NCBI RefSeq assembly: GCF_016722785.1 | Contig: NZ_JAEQNE010000002.1 | Coordinates: 62,001 to 126,000, forward strand | Direction of reading: 5' to 3' | Length of the DNA stretch: 64,000 nt | Origin: Ramlibacter monticola | GTDB taxonomy: Bacteria; Pseudomonadota; Gammaproteobacteria; Burkholderiales; Burkholderiaceae_C | Shown: piece by piece, positions 27,467 through 37,402 of the stretch | Layout: each line of letters begins with the position of its first letter | Position numbering within the stretch: the stretch's first letter is position 1 | Translations under genes and position numbers: made by a program | The notes under the pieces: generated by a model | Database searches by the model: none | What the model was told of the DNA's origin: nothing | What the model saw: the letters and a program-made list of their open reading frames with translations, nothing else

Positions 27467-28471
27467 TCAGGGCACGAGGACCGCCGCGCCCTCGAGCCGG
27501 CCGTCGCGAACCGCCTCCACCGCCGCATTGGCGTCCGCCAGTGCGAAGCGCTGCACATGCGTGCGGACCGGGACCCGCTCCAGCAGGGCGAAGAAGTCCT
27601 CGCCGTCGGCGCGCGTGAGGTTGGCCACCGAGCGGACTTCGCGCTCGCCCCACAGCAGGGCGTAGGGGAAGGCGGGGATGTCGCTCATGTGGATGCCCCC
27701 GCACACCACCACGCCGCCCTTGCGCACCGTGGCGAGCGCGGCGGGCACCAGCGGGCCGGCGGGGGCGAAGATCAGCGCGGCGTCCAGCACCTGCGGCGGC
27801 CGCTCGTCGCTGGAGCCGGCCCAGGCCGCGCCGAGGCTGCGCGCGAAGGCCTGGCCGGCGGCGTCGCCGGGGCGGGTGAAGGCATGCACCTCCTGCCCCT
27901 GGCCGACGGCGAGCTGGCAGACGATGTGGGCGGCGGCGCCGAAGCCCCACAACCCGATGCGACGGGCGGTGGTGCCACCCGCCAGCCGCCAGGTGCGGAA
28001 GCCGATCAGGCCCGCGCACAGCAGGGGCGCGGCGTGCAGGTCGTCGAGGTGCTCCGGCAGCGCGAAGCAGAAGCGCTCGTCCGCCAGCGCGTATTCGGCG
28101 TAGCCGCCGTCCCGGTCGTAGCCGGTGAAGAGCGGCTCGTCGCACAGGTTCTCGCGCTGCGCGCGGCAGTAGGGGCACTGGCCGCAGGCTCGCCCCAGCC
28201 AGGGGATGCCGATGCGCGTGCCCGGGGCGAAGCGCGTCGCGCCTTCGCCGCGGCCGACCACCTCGCCGACGACCTCGTGGCCCGGCACGAGGTCCTCGCG
28301 GTGCGGCGGCAGTTCGCCGTCGATCACGTGCAGGTCGGTCCGGCAGACGCCGCAGGCGCGCACCCGCACCAGCACCTCGTGCCGCCCCGGCACGGGCACG
28401 GGCCGGCGCACCTCGCGCAGGCGGCCGGCGGCGCGGTCCACGGCCATGGCTCGCATGGAAGAGGGCAGCAT
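27467..28471 (-). CDS. Zinc-dependent alcohol dehydrogenase
   Basis: 334 residues from the ATG at 28471 (MLPSSMRAMAVDRAAG), preceded by GGGTGG; the frame is open further but crosses into the phaC side. Medium-chain dehydrogenase motifs: GVCRTDLHV and GHEVVGEV for catalytic zinc, GQCPYCRAQRENLC with the four structural cysteines, and GLWGFGAAAHIV for NAD(P). Probable role: fermentative redox balancing in low oxygen. A dyad similar to FNR sites lies in the divergent gap with phaC. Confidence 0.88.
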   Translation of the reverse strand: MLPSSMRAMAVDRAAGRLREVRRPVPVPGRHEVLVRVRACGVCRTDLHVIDGELPPHREDLVPGHEVVGEVVGRGEGATRFAPGTRIGIPWLGRACGQCPYCRAQRENLCDEPLFTGYDRDGGYAEYALADERFCFALPEHLDDLHAAPLLCAGLIGFRTWRLAGGTTARRIGLWGFGAAAHIVCQLAVGQGQEVHAFTRPGDAAGQAFARSLGAAWAGSSDERPPQVLDAALIFAPAGPLVPAALATVRKGGVVVCGGIHMSDIPAFPYALLWGEREVRSVANLTRADGEDFFALLERVPVRTHVQRFALADANAAVEAVRDGRLEGAAVLVP

Positions 28472-28496
28472 CCACCCATCGTAAGCGCAATGGCTT

Positions 28497-28510
28497 TTGA
28501 CCTGCGGCAA
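28497..28510. promoter_or_regulatory. Weak FNR-like dyad
   Basis: TTGACCTGCGGCAA, 7 of 10 matches, between the divergent alcohol dehydrogenase and phaC genes. Confidence 0.35.
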
Positions 28511-28544
28511 GCTCGGTGTTTCGACGAAGCCGGACGATCCCACC

Positions 28545-30299
28545 ATGGCGGCACCCCTCAACGGCACCTATACCCCCCATCCCGATCCACTGGATCAGCC
28601 CCTCAAGACCGCGCTGGTGCGGCTCGCCAGCGGCATCTCGCCGGCCTCGGTGGCGATGGCGCAGGTGGACTGGCTGACGCACCTGGCGGTGCTGCCGTCC
28701 AAGCAGTCCGCGCTGGCGATGAGCGCCTGGCGCAAGTCGTTCTCCTGGCTCCAGTACGCGGCGAGCTGCGGCTGGAAGCCGGACGCCTCGCACTGCATAG
28801 ACCCTCCGCCGGACGACAAGCGCTTCAGCCATGCCGCCTGGCAATTGCCGCCCTACAACGCCCTGGCCCAGGGCTTCCTGCTTGCCCAGCAATGGTGGGG
28901 CGAGGCCACCACCGACGTGCGCGGCGTGTCGCGCCACCACGAGGAGCTCGCCGCCTTCATCGTGCGCCAGTGGCTGGACATGCTGTCGCCCTCCAATTCG
29001 CCGGTGCTCAATCCGCAGGTGCTGGGCGAGACGGTGCGCAAGGGGGGCTTCAACTTCGTCGACGGCTTCGCCAACTGGTGGCGCGACGCGCTGGCCGTGG
29101 CGGCCGACGGCCGGCCGCGCCATGTCGAGGAATTCCGTCCCGGCAAGGCCGTGGCGCTCACGCCGGGCAAGGTGGTGCATCGCAACGCCCTGGTGGAGCT
29201 GATCCAGTACGCGCCGAGCACGCCCAAGGTGGGCAAGGAGCCGGTGCTGATCGTGCCGTCGTGGATCATGAAGTACTACATCCTCGACCTCACGCCGGAC
29301 GACTCGCTGGTCAAGTACCTCGTCGACCAGGGGCATACCGTGTTCATCGTGTCCTGGCGCAACCCCGGCGCGGCCGACCGCGAACTGGGCCTGGACGACT
29401 ACCTCGAATGCGGCGTGCTGGACGCCGTGGCGGCGGTGCAGCGCCTGTGCCCGGGCACGCAGGTCCACGCGGCCGGCTACTGCCTCGGAGGCACCCTGCT
29501 GGCCATGGGCGCGGCGGTCCTGGGCGCCCGCAAGGACCACGCGCTCCGGACGGTGACCCTCATCGCGGGCCAGGTGGACTTCCAGGAGCCCGGCGAGCTG
29601 GGCCTCTTCATGGACGAAAGCCAGGTCGCCTTCCTGGAAGACCTGATGGCGGAGTGGGGCTACCTGGATGGCCGGCGCATGGCCGGCGCGTTCCAGTTGA
29701 TCAACTCCAAGGACCTGGTCTGGTCCAAGCTGCTGCACGAGTACCTGATGGGCGCGCACACTCCCATGACTGCCCTGCGCGCCTGGAACGCCGACGCCAC
29801 GCGCCTGCCGGCGCGCATGCACGGCGAGTACCTGCGCCGGCTCTACATGGACAACCAGCTCGCCGACGGCGAGTACCGCTTCCGCGGCCAGCCGGTCAGC
29901 CTGCGCGCGATCCGCGTGCCGCTGTTCGTGCTGGCGACCGAGCGCGACCACGTGTCGCCCTGGCCCTCGGTGTTCAAGGTGCTGCGCCTGGCGCATGCGC
30001 CGGCGCGTTTCGTGCTGACCTCCGGCGGCCACAACGTCGGCGTGGTGAACCCGCCCTCCGGGCCCGCGGCGCACGAAAAGGCGAGCTATCGCTGGGCCGA
30101 CCATCCGGTCGACGAGGTGGCGGCCGACCCGCTGGCCTGGTTCGCCACCGCGCGCCAGGAACGCGGCTCCTGGTGGACCTGCTGGCACGAGTGGCTGCAC
30201 CGGCACGACAGCGGCAGCGTGCCGGCGCGCGCCGTGCGCGACGTGCGCTTCGGCGGCAAGGTGGTGCCGGCGCCCGGCACCCACGTCTTCCAGGAGTAG
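28545..30299 (+). CDS. phaC: Class I poly(3-hydroxyalkanoate) synthase
   Basis: 584 residues from the ATG at 28545 (MAAPLNGTYTPHPDPLDQ). The PhaC N-terminal region (RHHEELAAFIVRQWLDMLSPSNSPVLNP) and the alpha/beta-hydrolase core are complete: AAGYCLGGTLLA with nucleophile C313, ATERDHVSPWPSVFKV with the aspartate and LTSGGHNVGVVNPP with the histidine. It polymerises hydroxyacyl-CoA into storage granules. phaA, phaB and phasin genes are not adjacent, so this is likely an extra copy tied to the low-oxygen cluster, where PHA acts as an electron sink. Confidence 0.93.
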   Translation: MAAPLNGTYTPHPDPLDQPLKTALVRLASGISPASVAMAQVDWLTHLAVLPSKQSALAMSAWRKSFSWLQYAASCGWKPDASHCIDPPPDDKRFSHAAWQLPPYNALAQGFLLAQQWWGEATTDVRGVSRHHEELAAFIVRQWLDMLSPSNSPVLNPQVLGETVRKGGFNFVDGFANWWRDALAVAADGRPRHVEEFRPGKAVALTPGKVVHRNALVELIQYAPSTPKVGKEPVLIVPSWIMKYYILDLTPDDSLVKYLVDQGHTVFIVSWRNPGAADRELGLDDYLECGVLDAVAAVQRLCPGTQVHAAGYCLGGTLLAMGAAVLGARKDHALRTVTLIAGQVDFQEPGELGLFMDESQVAFLEDLMAEWGYLDGRRMAGAFQLINSKDLVWSKLLHEYLMGAHTPMTALRAWNADATRLPARMHGEYLRRLYMDNQLADGEYRFRGQPVSLRAIRVPLFVLATERDHVSPWPSVFKVLRLAHAPARFVLTSGGHNVGVVNPPSGPAAHEKASYRWADHPVDEVAADPLAWFATARQERGSWWTCWHEWLHRHDSGSVPARAVRDVRFGGKVVPAPGTHVFQE

Positions 30300-30316
30300 G
30301 AGACGGGGCTCCCGCT

Positions 30317-30697
30317 TCAGCGGCGCGGCATCGGCGGCCGCTCGTGGATCGCCTGGCACGCCGTGCAGAACGGCGTGGCCGGCATCGCGAACAGGCGGCG
30401 TTCGTCGATCGGTTCGCCGCAGTCCTGGCATTCGCCGTAGCTGCCGTCCTCCACGCGGCGCAGGGCCGCCACGATCTGGTGCAGTTCGGCGGTGGCGTGG
30501 GCGAGGGTGGCCTCGTCGATGATGGCCTGCCGGTCTTCGGCGGCGACGTCCTTGAAGTCCAACACGTCGGGCGGGTTGTCGGAGGCGCCGACGGCCGCGC
30601 CCGCATGCTGCTGCAGGAGGGCCCGCAGTTCGGCCGCGCGCTGGAGCAGCCTGGCGGCCAGCTGCTGCGTGGAGGGCGAAACGACGAGGACGGGCAT
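30317..30697 (-). CDS. DksA/TraR-type zinc-finger protein
   Basis: 126 residues. The C-terminal zinc finger is CQDC-x17-CTAC in YGECQDCGEPIDERRLFAMPATPFCTACQ; the N-terminal helical hairpin includes LLQRAAELRALLQQH and ATAELHQIVAALRRVEDG. DksA-family proteins enter the RNA polymerase secondary channel and tune transcription in starvation. It is shorter than DksA proper and lacks a clear DxxDxA tip motif, so it is a divergent paralogue. A 9-of-10 FNR-like dyad stands 58 bases upstream. Confidence 0.83.
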   Translation of the reverse strand: MPVLVVSPSTQQLAARLLQRAAELRALLQQHAGAAVGASDNPPDVLDFKDVAAEDRQAIIDEATLAHATAELHQIVAALRRVEDGSYGECQDCGEPIDERRLFAMPATPFCTACQAIHERPPMPRR

Positions 30698-30754
30698 GTC
30701 TGGGGCTGCGGGACGGAACCTCCGCGGATTCTGGGCAGCACGCCGGTGCGCGTC

Positions 30755-30768
30755 TTGATCTGGAGCAA
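30755..30768. promoter_or_regulatory. FNR box
   Basis: TTGATCTGGAGCAA matches TTGAT-N4-ATCAA at 9 of 10 positions, 58-71 bases upstream of the leftward DksA-like gene. Confidence 0.55.
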
Positions 30769-31247
30769 TGATGGCTTGCGGCGGAGCCTACCCCCGACCG
30801 CGTTCAACGCTCCCACACACTTCTTGCACGTTGGTCCGCCACTTCGACACCGCTGTTCGCTCCAAGCCGCGGCACGGCACAGGTGTTCGGCAGTGCCTGC
30901 TGCAGGACAGGGCTGGCCGCGCTCGCGCGCAGTGTTTCGAATTGCAGCGGAACGCGGACCACACGCTGCACGTGCGCCTACGCTTGTCGGCGAGCGCCTG
31001 ACGCGCCGGGCACGCGAGGCTCACACGCGCTCCTGCGGGTCGGCCCATCGCCCTGCATGCGCGTTACACGCGATCTTCGCGAGTGCGCCGCTGAGGATGT
31101 ACCCGCGGAATTTTGCGAGGGTACATGCTCCCCAGGGTAAACGTCGGTAATAGCGCCGCGGCCCCTCGTGCGACTCGAAGGCGCGCCCGTATCTTCGCAT
31201 CACACGACGCGGAATGTCCCGTCGCGTAAACCTTCAGGAGGAATGAA
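30769..31247. other. Gene-free gap with a dyad
   Basis: About 480 bases with no credible gene. It contains a perfect inverted repeat, ATGTACCC and GGGTACAT, with a 14-base spacer (31097-31126), about 120 bases upstream of the next gene; this could be an operator. The composition is less biased than in the flanking genes. Confidence 0.5.
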
Positions 31248-31559
31248 ATGAAAGTCAGATACATCGCAGCTGTGGTCGGCCTGAGCGCCATGCTGGGCAC
31301 GGGTGCGTTCGCGCAAGGTGGCGCCGGGCTCGTCAACGTCAGCATCAACAACGTGGCGAACGACATCGCCCGCAACCTCAGCGTCGACGTGAACCGCATC
31401 CCGGTGACGGTGCAGGCGCCGATTGCCGTGGCCGCCGCGGTCTGCGGCGTGACGGTCAGCGTGCTGGGCACCGTGGTCCCGGGCGCGCCGGCCCCGTCCT
31501 GCACCGCGACCACCACCAACCCCGCGCTGAACGCCATCGTGCAGCGGCAACTGGGCTGA
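31248..31559 (+). CDS. Small exported protein, valine/alanine-rich
   Basis: 103 residues; AGGAGG precedes the ATG. A signal peptide (YIAAVVGLSAMLGTGAFAQ) is followed by a short hydrophobic, beta-prone mature protein: GLVNVSINNVANDIARNLSV, IPVTVQAPIAVAAAVCGVTVSVLG, with two cysteines (AAVCGV, PSCTA) that could form a disulfide. Family unknown; size, hydrophobicity and the cysteine pair are faintly like surface-active chaplins, which is only a resemblance. It is monocistronic with its own strong terminator, so probably made in quantity. Confidence 0.65.
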   Translation: MKVRYIAAVVGLSAMLGTGAFAQGGAGLVNVSINNVANDIARNLSVDVNRIPVTVQAPIAVAAAVCGVTVSVLGTVVPGAPAPSCTATTTNPALNAIVQRQLG

Positions 31560-31597
31560 GGGACAGGATCGAGGCGCGAGCGATCCATCGCATGAAG

Positions 31598-31630
31598 GAA
31601 CAGGCCGCTCGGGGAGCGGCCTGTTCTTTT
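31598..31630 (+). terminator. Strong intrinsic terminator
   Basis: GAACAGGCCGCTC and GAGCGGCCTGTTC form a perfect 13-base stem with a GGG loop, followed by TTTT. Confidence 0.9.
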
Positions 31631-31676
31631 CCGCCAATTGCGGACGCGCGCGGCCAGGTGCCGCCGCGGTTCAGGC

Positions 31677-33608
<1,932 letters not shown>

Positions 33609-33642
33609 GGCTTTGTCTCCTCCACGCATTCTGGAAGGGCCG

Positions 33643-33655
33643 TGAACCCGGTTCA
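33643..33655. promoter_or_regulatory. Palindrome upstream of the sigma-54 activator gene
   Basis: TGAAC-CCG-GTTCA is a perfect dyad about 35 bases upstream of the regulator start and about 135-145 bases upstream of the sigma-54 promoter of the divergent gene. That is a suitable distance for an enhancer site and for autoregulation. Confidence 0.4.
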
Positions 33656-33788
33656 ACCCGGAATCCGGCTCGGCCTGTTCACTTCTGACACAGCGGGGGG
33701 TGGCGACTGCACCGTCCCGGCACGCTGGCCACCCTAAGGCAGGCGCCTTTCTGCAGGCTTGCGGCGACCCGGCGCCGAAAGCCCGCGG

Positions 33789-33804
33789 TGGCACGCCGCC
33801 TGCA
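33789..33804 (+). promoter_or_regulatory. Sigma-54 (-24/-12) promoter
   Basis: TGGCACGCCGCCTGCA has the invariant GG and GC ten bases apart and the wider TGGCACG start of the RpoN consensus. It lies about 58 bases upstream of the aldehyde dehydrogenase start. Confidence 0.75.
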
Positions 33805-33861
33805 ATCCGGGGGACGGAGGCGCACAAGGGCGCTTCTTCCTTCCACCTACCGGAGACAAAC

Positions 33862-35382
33862 GTGATCTATGCCAAGCCTGGTGCCGCCGGCGCCCCCGTC
33901 GCCTTCAAGAGCCGCTACGACAACTTCATCGGCGGCAAGTTCGTCGCGCCCGTGCGGGGCCAGTACTTCGACGTGCTCACGCCCATCAACGGCCAGCCCT
34001 ACACGCAGGCCGCGCGTTCCACGGCCGAGGACGTCGAGAAGGCCCTCGACGCCGCCCATGCCGCCGCGCCGGCCTGGGGCCGCATGCCGGCCGCCGAGCG
34101 GGCGGGCCTGCTGCTGAAGATCGCCGACCGCATCGACGCCAACCTGGAGAAGCTGGCGTACGCCGAGACGGTCGACAACGGCAAGCCGATCCGGGAGACC
34201 CTGGCCGCCGACATCCCGCTGTCGTCCGACCACTTCCGCTACTTCGCCGGCTGCCTGCGTTCGCAGGAGGGCAGCCTGTCCCAGATCGACCACGACACCG
34301 TGGCCTACCACTTCCACGAGCCGCTGGGCGTGGTCGGCCAGATCATCCCGTGGAACTTCCCGATCCTCATGGCCGCGTGGAAGCTCGCCCCGGCGCTGGC
34401 GGCGGGCAACTGCGTGGTGCTGAAGCCGGCCGAATCGACGCCGATCTCGATCCTGGTGCTGATGGAGCTGATCGGCGACCTGCTGCCGGCCGGCGTGATC
34501 AACGTGGTCAACGGCTACGGCAAGGAGGCGGGTACGCCGCTGGCCACCAGCAAGCGGATCGCCAAGCTGGCTTTCACCGGCTCCACCGCCACCGGCAAGG
34601 CGATCGCGCAGGCTGCGGCCGCCAACCTGATCCCGGCGACGCTGGAACTGGGTGGAAAGTCGCCGAACATCTTCTTCGACGACGTTGCGGCCGCCGACGA
34701 CGAATTCTTCGACAAGGCGATCGAGGGCCTGGTGCTGTTCGCGTTCAACCAGGGCGAGGTCTGCACCTGCCCGTCGCGCGCGCTGGTCCAGGCCTCCGTG
34801 TACGACCGCTTCATGGAACGCGCGATCAAGCGCGTGGCCGCGATCAAGCAGGGCAGCCCGCTCGACACGGAGACCATGATGGGCGCGCAGGCCTCGCTGC
34901 AGCAGATGGACAAGATCCAGGCCTACCTGAAGCTGGGCCGCGAGGAGGGCGCCGAGGTGCTGATCGGCGGGGACCGCGCGCGCCTGCCCGGCGAGCTGGT
35001 CGAGGGTTACTACATCCAGCCGACCGTGTTCAAGGGCCACAACAAGATGCGCATCTTCCAGGAGGAAATCTTCGGGCCCGTGCTGGCCGTGACGACCTTC
35101 AAGGACGAGGCCGAGGCGCTGCAGATCGCCAACGACACCGCCTACGGCCTCGGCGCCGGCGTGTGGACCCGCGACGGCAGCCGCGCCTATCGCCTCGGCC
35201 GCGCGATCCAGGCCGGCCGCGTCTGGACCAACTGCTACCACGCCTACCCGGCCCACGCGGCCTTCGGCGGCTACAAGGAGTCGGGCATCGGGCGCGAGAC
35301 CCACAAGGTGATGCTGGAGCACTACCAGCAGACCAAGAACCTGCTCGTGAGCTACAGCCCGAAGGCGCTCGGCTTCTTCTGA
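33862..35382 (+). CDS. NAD-dependent aldehyde dehydrogenase, AcoD/ExaC type
   Basis: 506 residues from a GTG at 33862 preceded by CGGAG; the protein start (M)[29 protein letters not shown] matches the AcoD-type family. Catalytic glutamate in LELGGKSPN and catalytic cysteine in [11 protein letters not shown] are present, as are PWNFPILMA and [11 protein letters not shown] for NAD. It oxidises acetaldehyde and related aldehydes to acids. Transcription most likely needs sigma-54 and the divergent activator. Confidence 0.93.
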   Translation: MIYAKPGAAGAPVAFKSRYDNFIGGKFVAPVRGQYFDVLTPINGQPYTQAARSTAEDVEKALDAAHAAAPAWGRMPAAERAGLLLKIADRIDANLEKLAYAETVDNGKPIRETLAADIPLSSDHFRYFAGCLRSQEGSLSQIDHDTVAYHFHEPLGVVGQIIPWNFPILMAAWKLAPALAAGNCVVLKPAESTPISILVLMELIGDLLPAGVINVVNGYGKEAGTPLATSKRIAKLAFTGSTATGKAIAQAAAANLIPATLELGGKSPNIFFDDVAAADDEFFDKAIEGLVLFAFNQGEVCTCPSRALVQASVYDRFMERAIKRVAAIKQGSPLDTETMMGAQASLQQMDKIQAYLKLGREEGAEVLIGGDRARLPGELVEGYYIQPTVFKGHNKMRIFQEEIFGPVLAVTTFKDEAEALQIANDTAYGLGAGVWTRDGSRAYRLGRAIQAGRVWTNCYHAYPAHAAFGGYKESGIGRETHKVMLEHYQQTKNLLVSYSPKALGFF

Positions 35383-35462
35383 CCGGCCCCGCGGCGCGTT
35401 CGCCCCACGGGCGCGCCGCTCCTCGCTAGACTCGCCCGCACCCGCATCACGAGGGCGAGAAC

Positions 35463-37037
35463 ATGCACCGAACGGTCTTTGCCAGGCTCTCTTCCGGGGC
35501 GCTGCTGGGCGCCTGCCTCGCCTTGCTGCCCGCGTGCAGCGAGAAGATCCCCGAGCGGCCGGCGGCGACGCCGGCCTCCGCGCCCGCCTCGGCGCCGGCC
35601 TCCGCGCCGGCCGCCGGCACCTCGCAGGGCCCTGCCGACGGCTACGACATCGCGAGGATGGACCTGAAGCCGGTGCCGTCCGCGGTCTCGGCCGAGCGCC
35701 ACACCGGCTCGTTCGCGCTGGGCGCGTCCCTCAACATGGGCGCCGCGCTCAAGCCGCTCGATCCCTCGCCGGTGAAGGAAGTGCGGCTCGACACCACGCA
35801 CAAGGTCATCGACATCGCCCCCGGGGTGAAGTTCAGCGCCTGGACCTTCGGCGACACGGTGCCGGGGCCGACGGTCCGTGCCCGCGTGGGCGACCGCATC
35901 AGGTTCACCATGACCAACCGCTCCGACGAGGCGATGCCGGGCGTCAACGTGACGGCGGCGCCGATGATGCACTCGATGGACTTCCATTCGGCGATGGTGT
36001 CGCCGCAGGACAAGTACAAGTCCATTGCGCCCGGGCAGACGATCTCCTTCGAGTTCACCCTGAACTACCCGGGCGTGTACATGTACCACTGCGGTACGCC
36101 CATGGTGCTCGAACACATCGCCTCGGGCATGTACGGGATGATGATCGTGGAGCCGCGCGGCGGCTACCCCACCAAGGTGGACCGCGAGTACGCCATCATC
36201 CAGAGCGAGTTCTATACCAGGCCCGACCCCGGCAAGCGCAAGGTCGACGGCGTGCCGCTGTACGTGCTGGACGGCGAGCGCGTGCGCACCAAGGCGCCCA
36301 CCTACACCGTGTTCAACGGCCGCTACAACGGGATGGTCGAACAGCCGCTGCCCTCCAACCCCGGCGAGCGGGTGCGCCTGTTCGTGCTGAACGTGGGGCC
36401 GTCCAACACCTCCAGCTTCCACGTGGTGGGCACCATCTTCGACCGGGTGTGGTTCGAGGGCAATCCGGACAACCAGTGGCGCGGCGCGCAGACCGTGCTG
36501 CTCGGGTCCTCCAACAGCGCGATCGTGGAATTCATGGTGCCCGAGGCGGGCAGCTACGTGATGGTCGACCACCACTTCGCCAACGCCTCGCAGGGCGCGA
36601 TCGGCCTGATCGCGGCCGGCGCGCAGCCGCCGGGCGGCGACCCCGAGCACCACAACATCCCGGCCACGCAGCTGGTGCCGACGGAGCCGGTCGCGCAGAA
36701 GGCGCAGCTCGCCTTCCAGTCCAAGTGCCTGGCCTGCCACTCGCTGGGCGGCGGCGACAAGCTGGGGCCCGACCTGCTGGGCGTGACGAAGCGGCACGAC
36801 GCGGCCTGGCTCGCGCGCTGGCTCAAGTCGCCGGAGCAGATGCTGCAGACCGACCCGACGGCCAAGGCCATGCTGGACCGCTGGAAGGTCCCCATGCCGA
36901 ACCAGGGCCTCAGCGACGACGAGGTCAAGGGCTACCTCGCGTACTTCAAGTGGGCGGATGCGAACGTGCAGCCGGCGAAGACGGCCGTGGCGCCGGCCGC
37001 TGCGGCCAGCGCGCCGGCCTCGGGGCCGAGCCGATGA
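35463..37037 (+). CDS. nirK: Copper nitrite reductase NirK fused to cytochrome c
   Basis: 524 residues. A lipoprotein signal (LALLPAC, lipid on C25) is followed by an Ala/Pro linker, then two cupredoxin domains: MHSMDFHS for type 2 copper and the catalytic aspartate, MYHCGTPMVLEHIASGMYGMM with His, Cys, His and Met ligands of type 1 copper, and SSFHVVGTIF for a further type 2 histidine. The C-terminal 100 residues form a class I cytochrome c with CLACH and a distal methionine region (WKVPMPNQGL). The fused haem delivers electrons directly for nitrite to NO reduction, as in the Ralstonia-type enzyme. No NO reductase gene is in the window. No FNR dyad is evident in the short upstream gap. Confidence 0.93.
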   Translation: MHRTVFARLSSGALLGACLALLPACSEKIPERPAATPASAPASAPASAPAAGTSQGPADGYDIARMDLKPVPSAVSAERHTGSFALGASLNMGAALKPLDPSPVKEVRLDTTHKVIDIAPGVKFSAWTFGDTVPGPTVRARVGDRIRFTMTNRSDEAMPGVNVTAAPMMHSMDFHSAMVSPQDKYKSIAPGQTISFEFTLNYPGVYMYHCGTPMVLEHIASGMYGMMIVEPRGGYPTKVDREYAIIQSEFYTRPDPGKRKVDGVPLYVLDGERVRTKAPTYTVFNGRYNGMVEQPLPSNPGERVRLFVLNVGPSNTSSFHVVGTIFDRVWFEGNPDNQWRGAQTVLLGSSNSAIVEFMVPEAGSYVMVDHHFANASQGAIGLIAAGAQPPGGDPEHHNIPATQLVPTEPVAQKAQLAFQSKCLACHSLGGGDKLGPDLLGVTKRHDAAWLARWLKSPEQMLQTDPTAKAMLDRWKVPMPNQGLSDDEVKGYLAYFKWADANVQPAKTAVAPAAAASAPASGPSR

Positions 37038-37402
37038 AGGCGGCCGCGCTCGCCCTGCTGCTCGCGGCGGCGGTGCCGGCGCACGCCTGCGGCGTGTGCG
37101 CCGAGGACAAGGTCGCGGCGACCTATGACCATCGCTCGGTGCAGGAGGCGCTGGCCCGGGGCCGGGTGGTGGTCTATTGCGAAGTGACGGGCCTGCGCGA
37201 CGTGCAGCGGGCGCGCCAGGCGGCCGCGCGGGTGCGCGGCGTGGACGCGCGCAGCGTGCGCGTCTCCGCCGAGCCGGCGGCGCTGTCCTTCGTGCTCGAC
37301 CCGAAGCAGCAGCCGGCGCCGGCGGCGGTGCTTGCGCTGCAGGCGGCGCTGCCGCCGGGGGCGAGGCTCGCGATCCTGAAGGTGGAGGGCGGCGCGCCCT
37401 AG
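37034..37402 (+). CDS. Small exported protein following nirK
   Basis: 122 residues, overlapping the nirK stop by four bases (ATGA). A signal peptide (AAALALLLAAAVPAHA) is followed immediately by CGVCAEDKVAATYDH, a CxxC at the mature N-terminus, and a compact fold (RVVVYCEVTGL, ARVRGVDARSVRVSAEPAALSFVLD) resembling the ferredoxin-like metal-binding HMA arrangement. A role in copper delivery to NirK or in redox maturation is plausible by position; I do not know the family. Confidence 0.68.
   Translation: MKAAALALLLAAAVPAHACGVCAEDKVAATYDHRSVQEALARGRVVVYCEVTGLRDVQRARQAAARVRGVDARSVRVSAEPAALSFVLDPKQQPAPAAVLALQAALPPGARLAILKVEGGAP

Noticed and set aside
26433..31150. Very long frames of 1332 and 1197 codons on both strands
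   Set aside because: They cross several genes with recognised domains and have the Arg/Ala/Gly bias of out-of-frame high-GC DNA.
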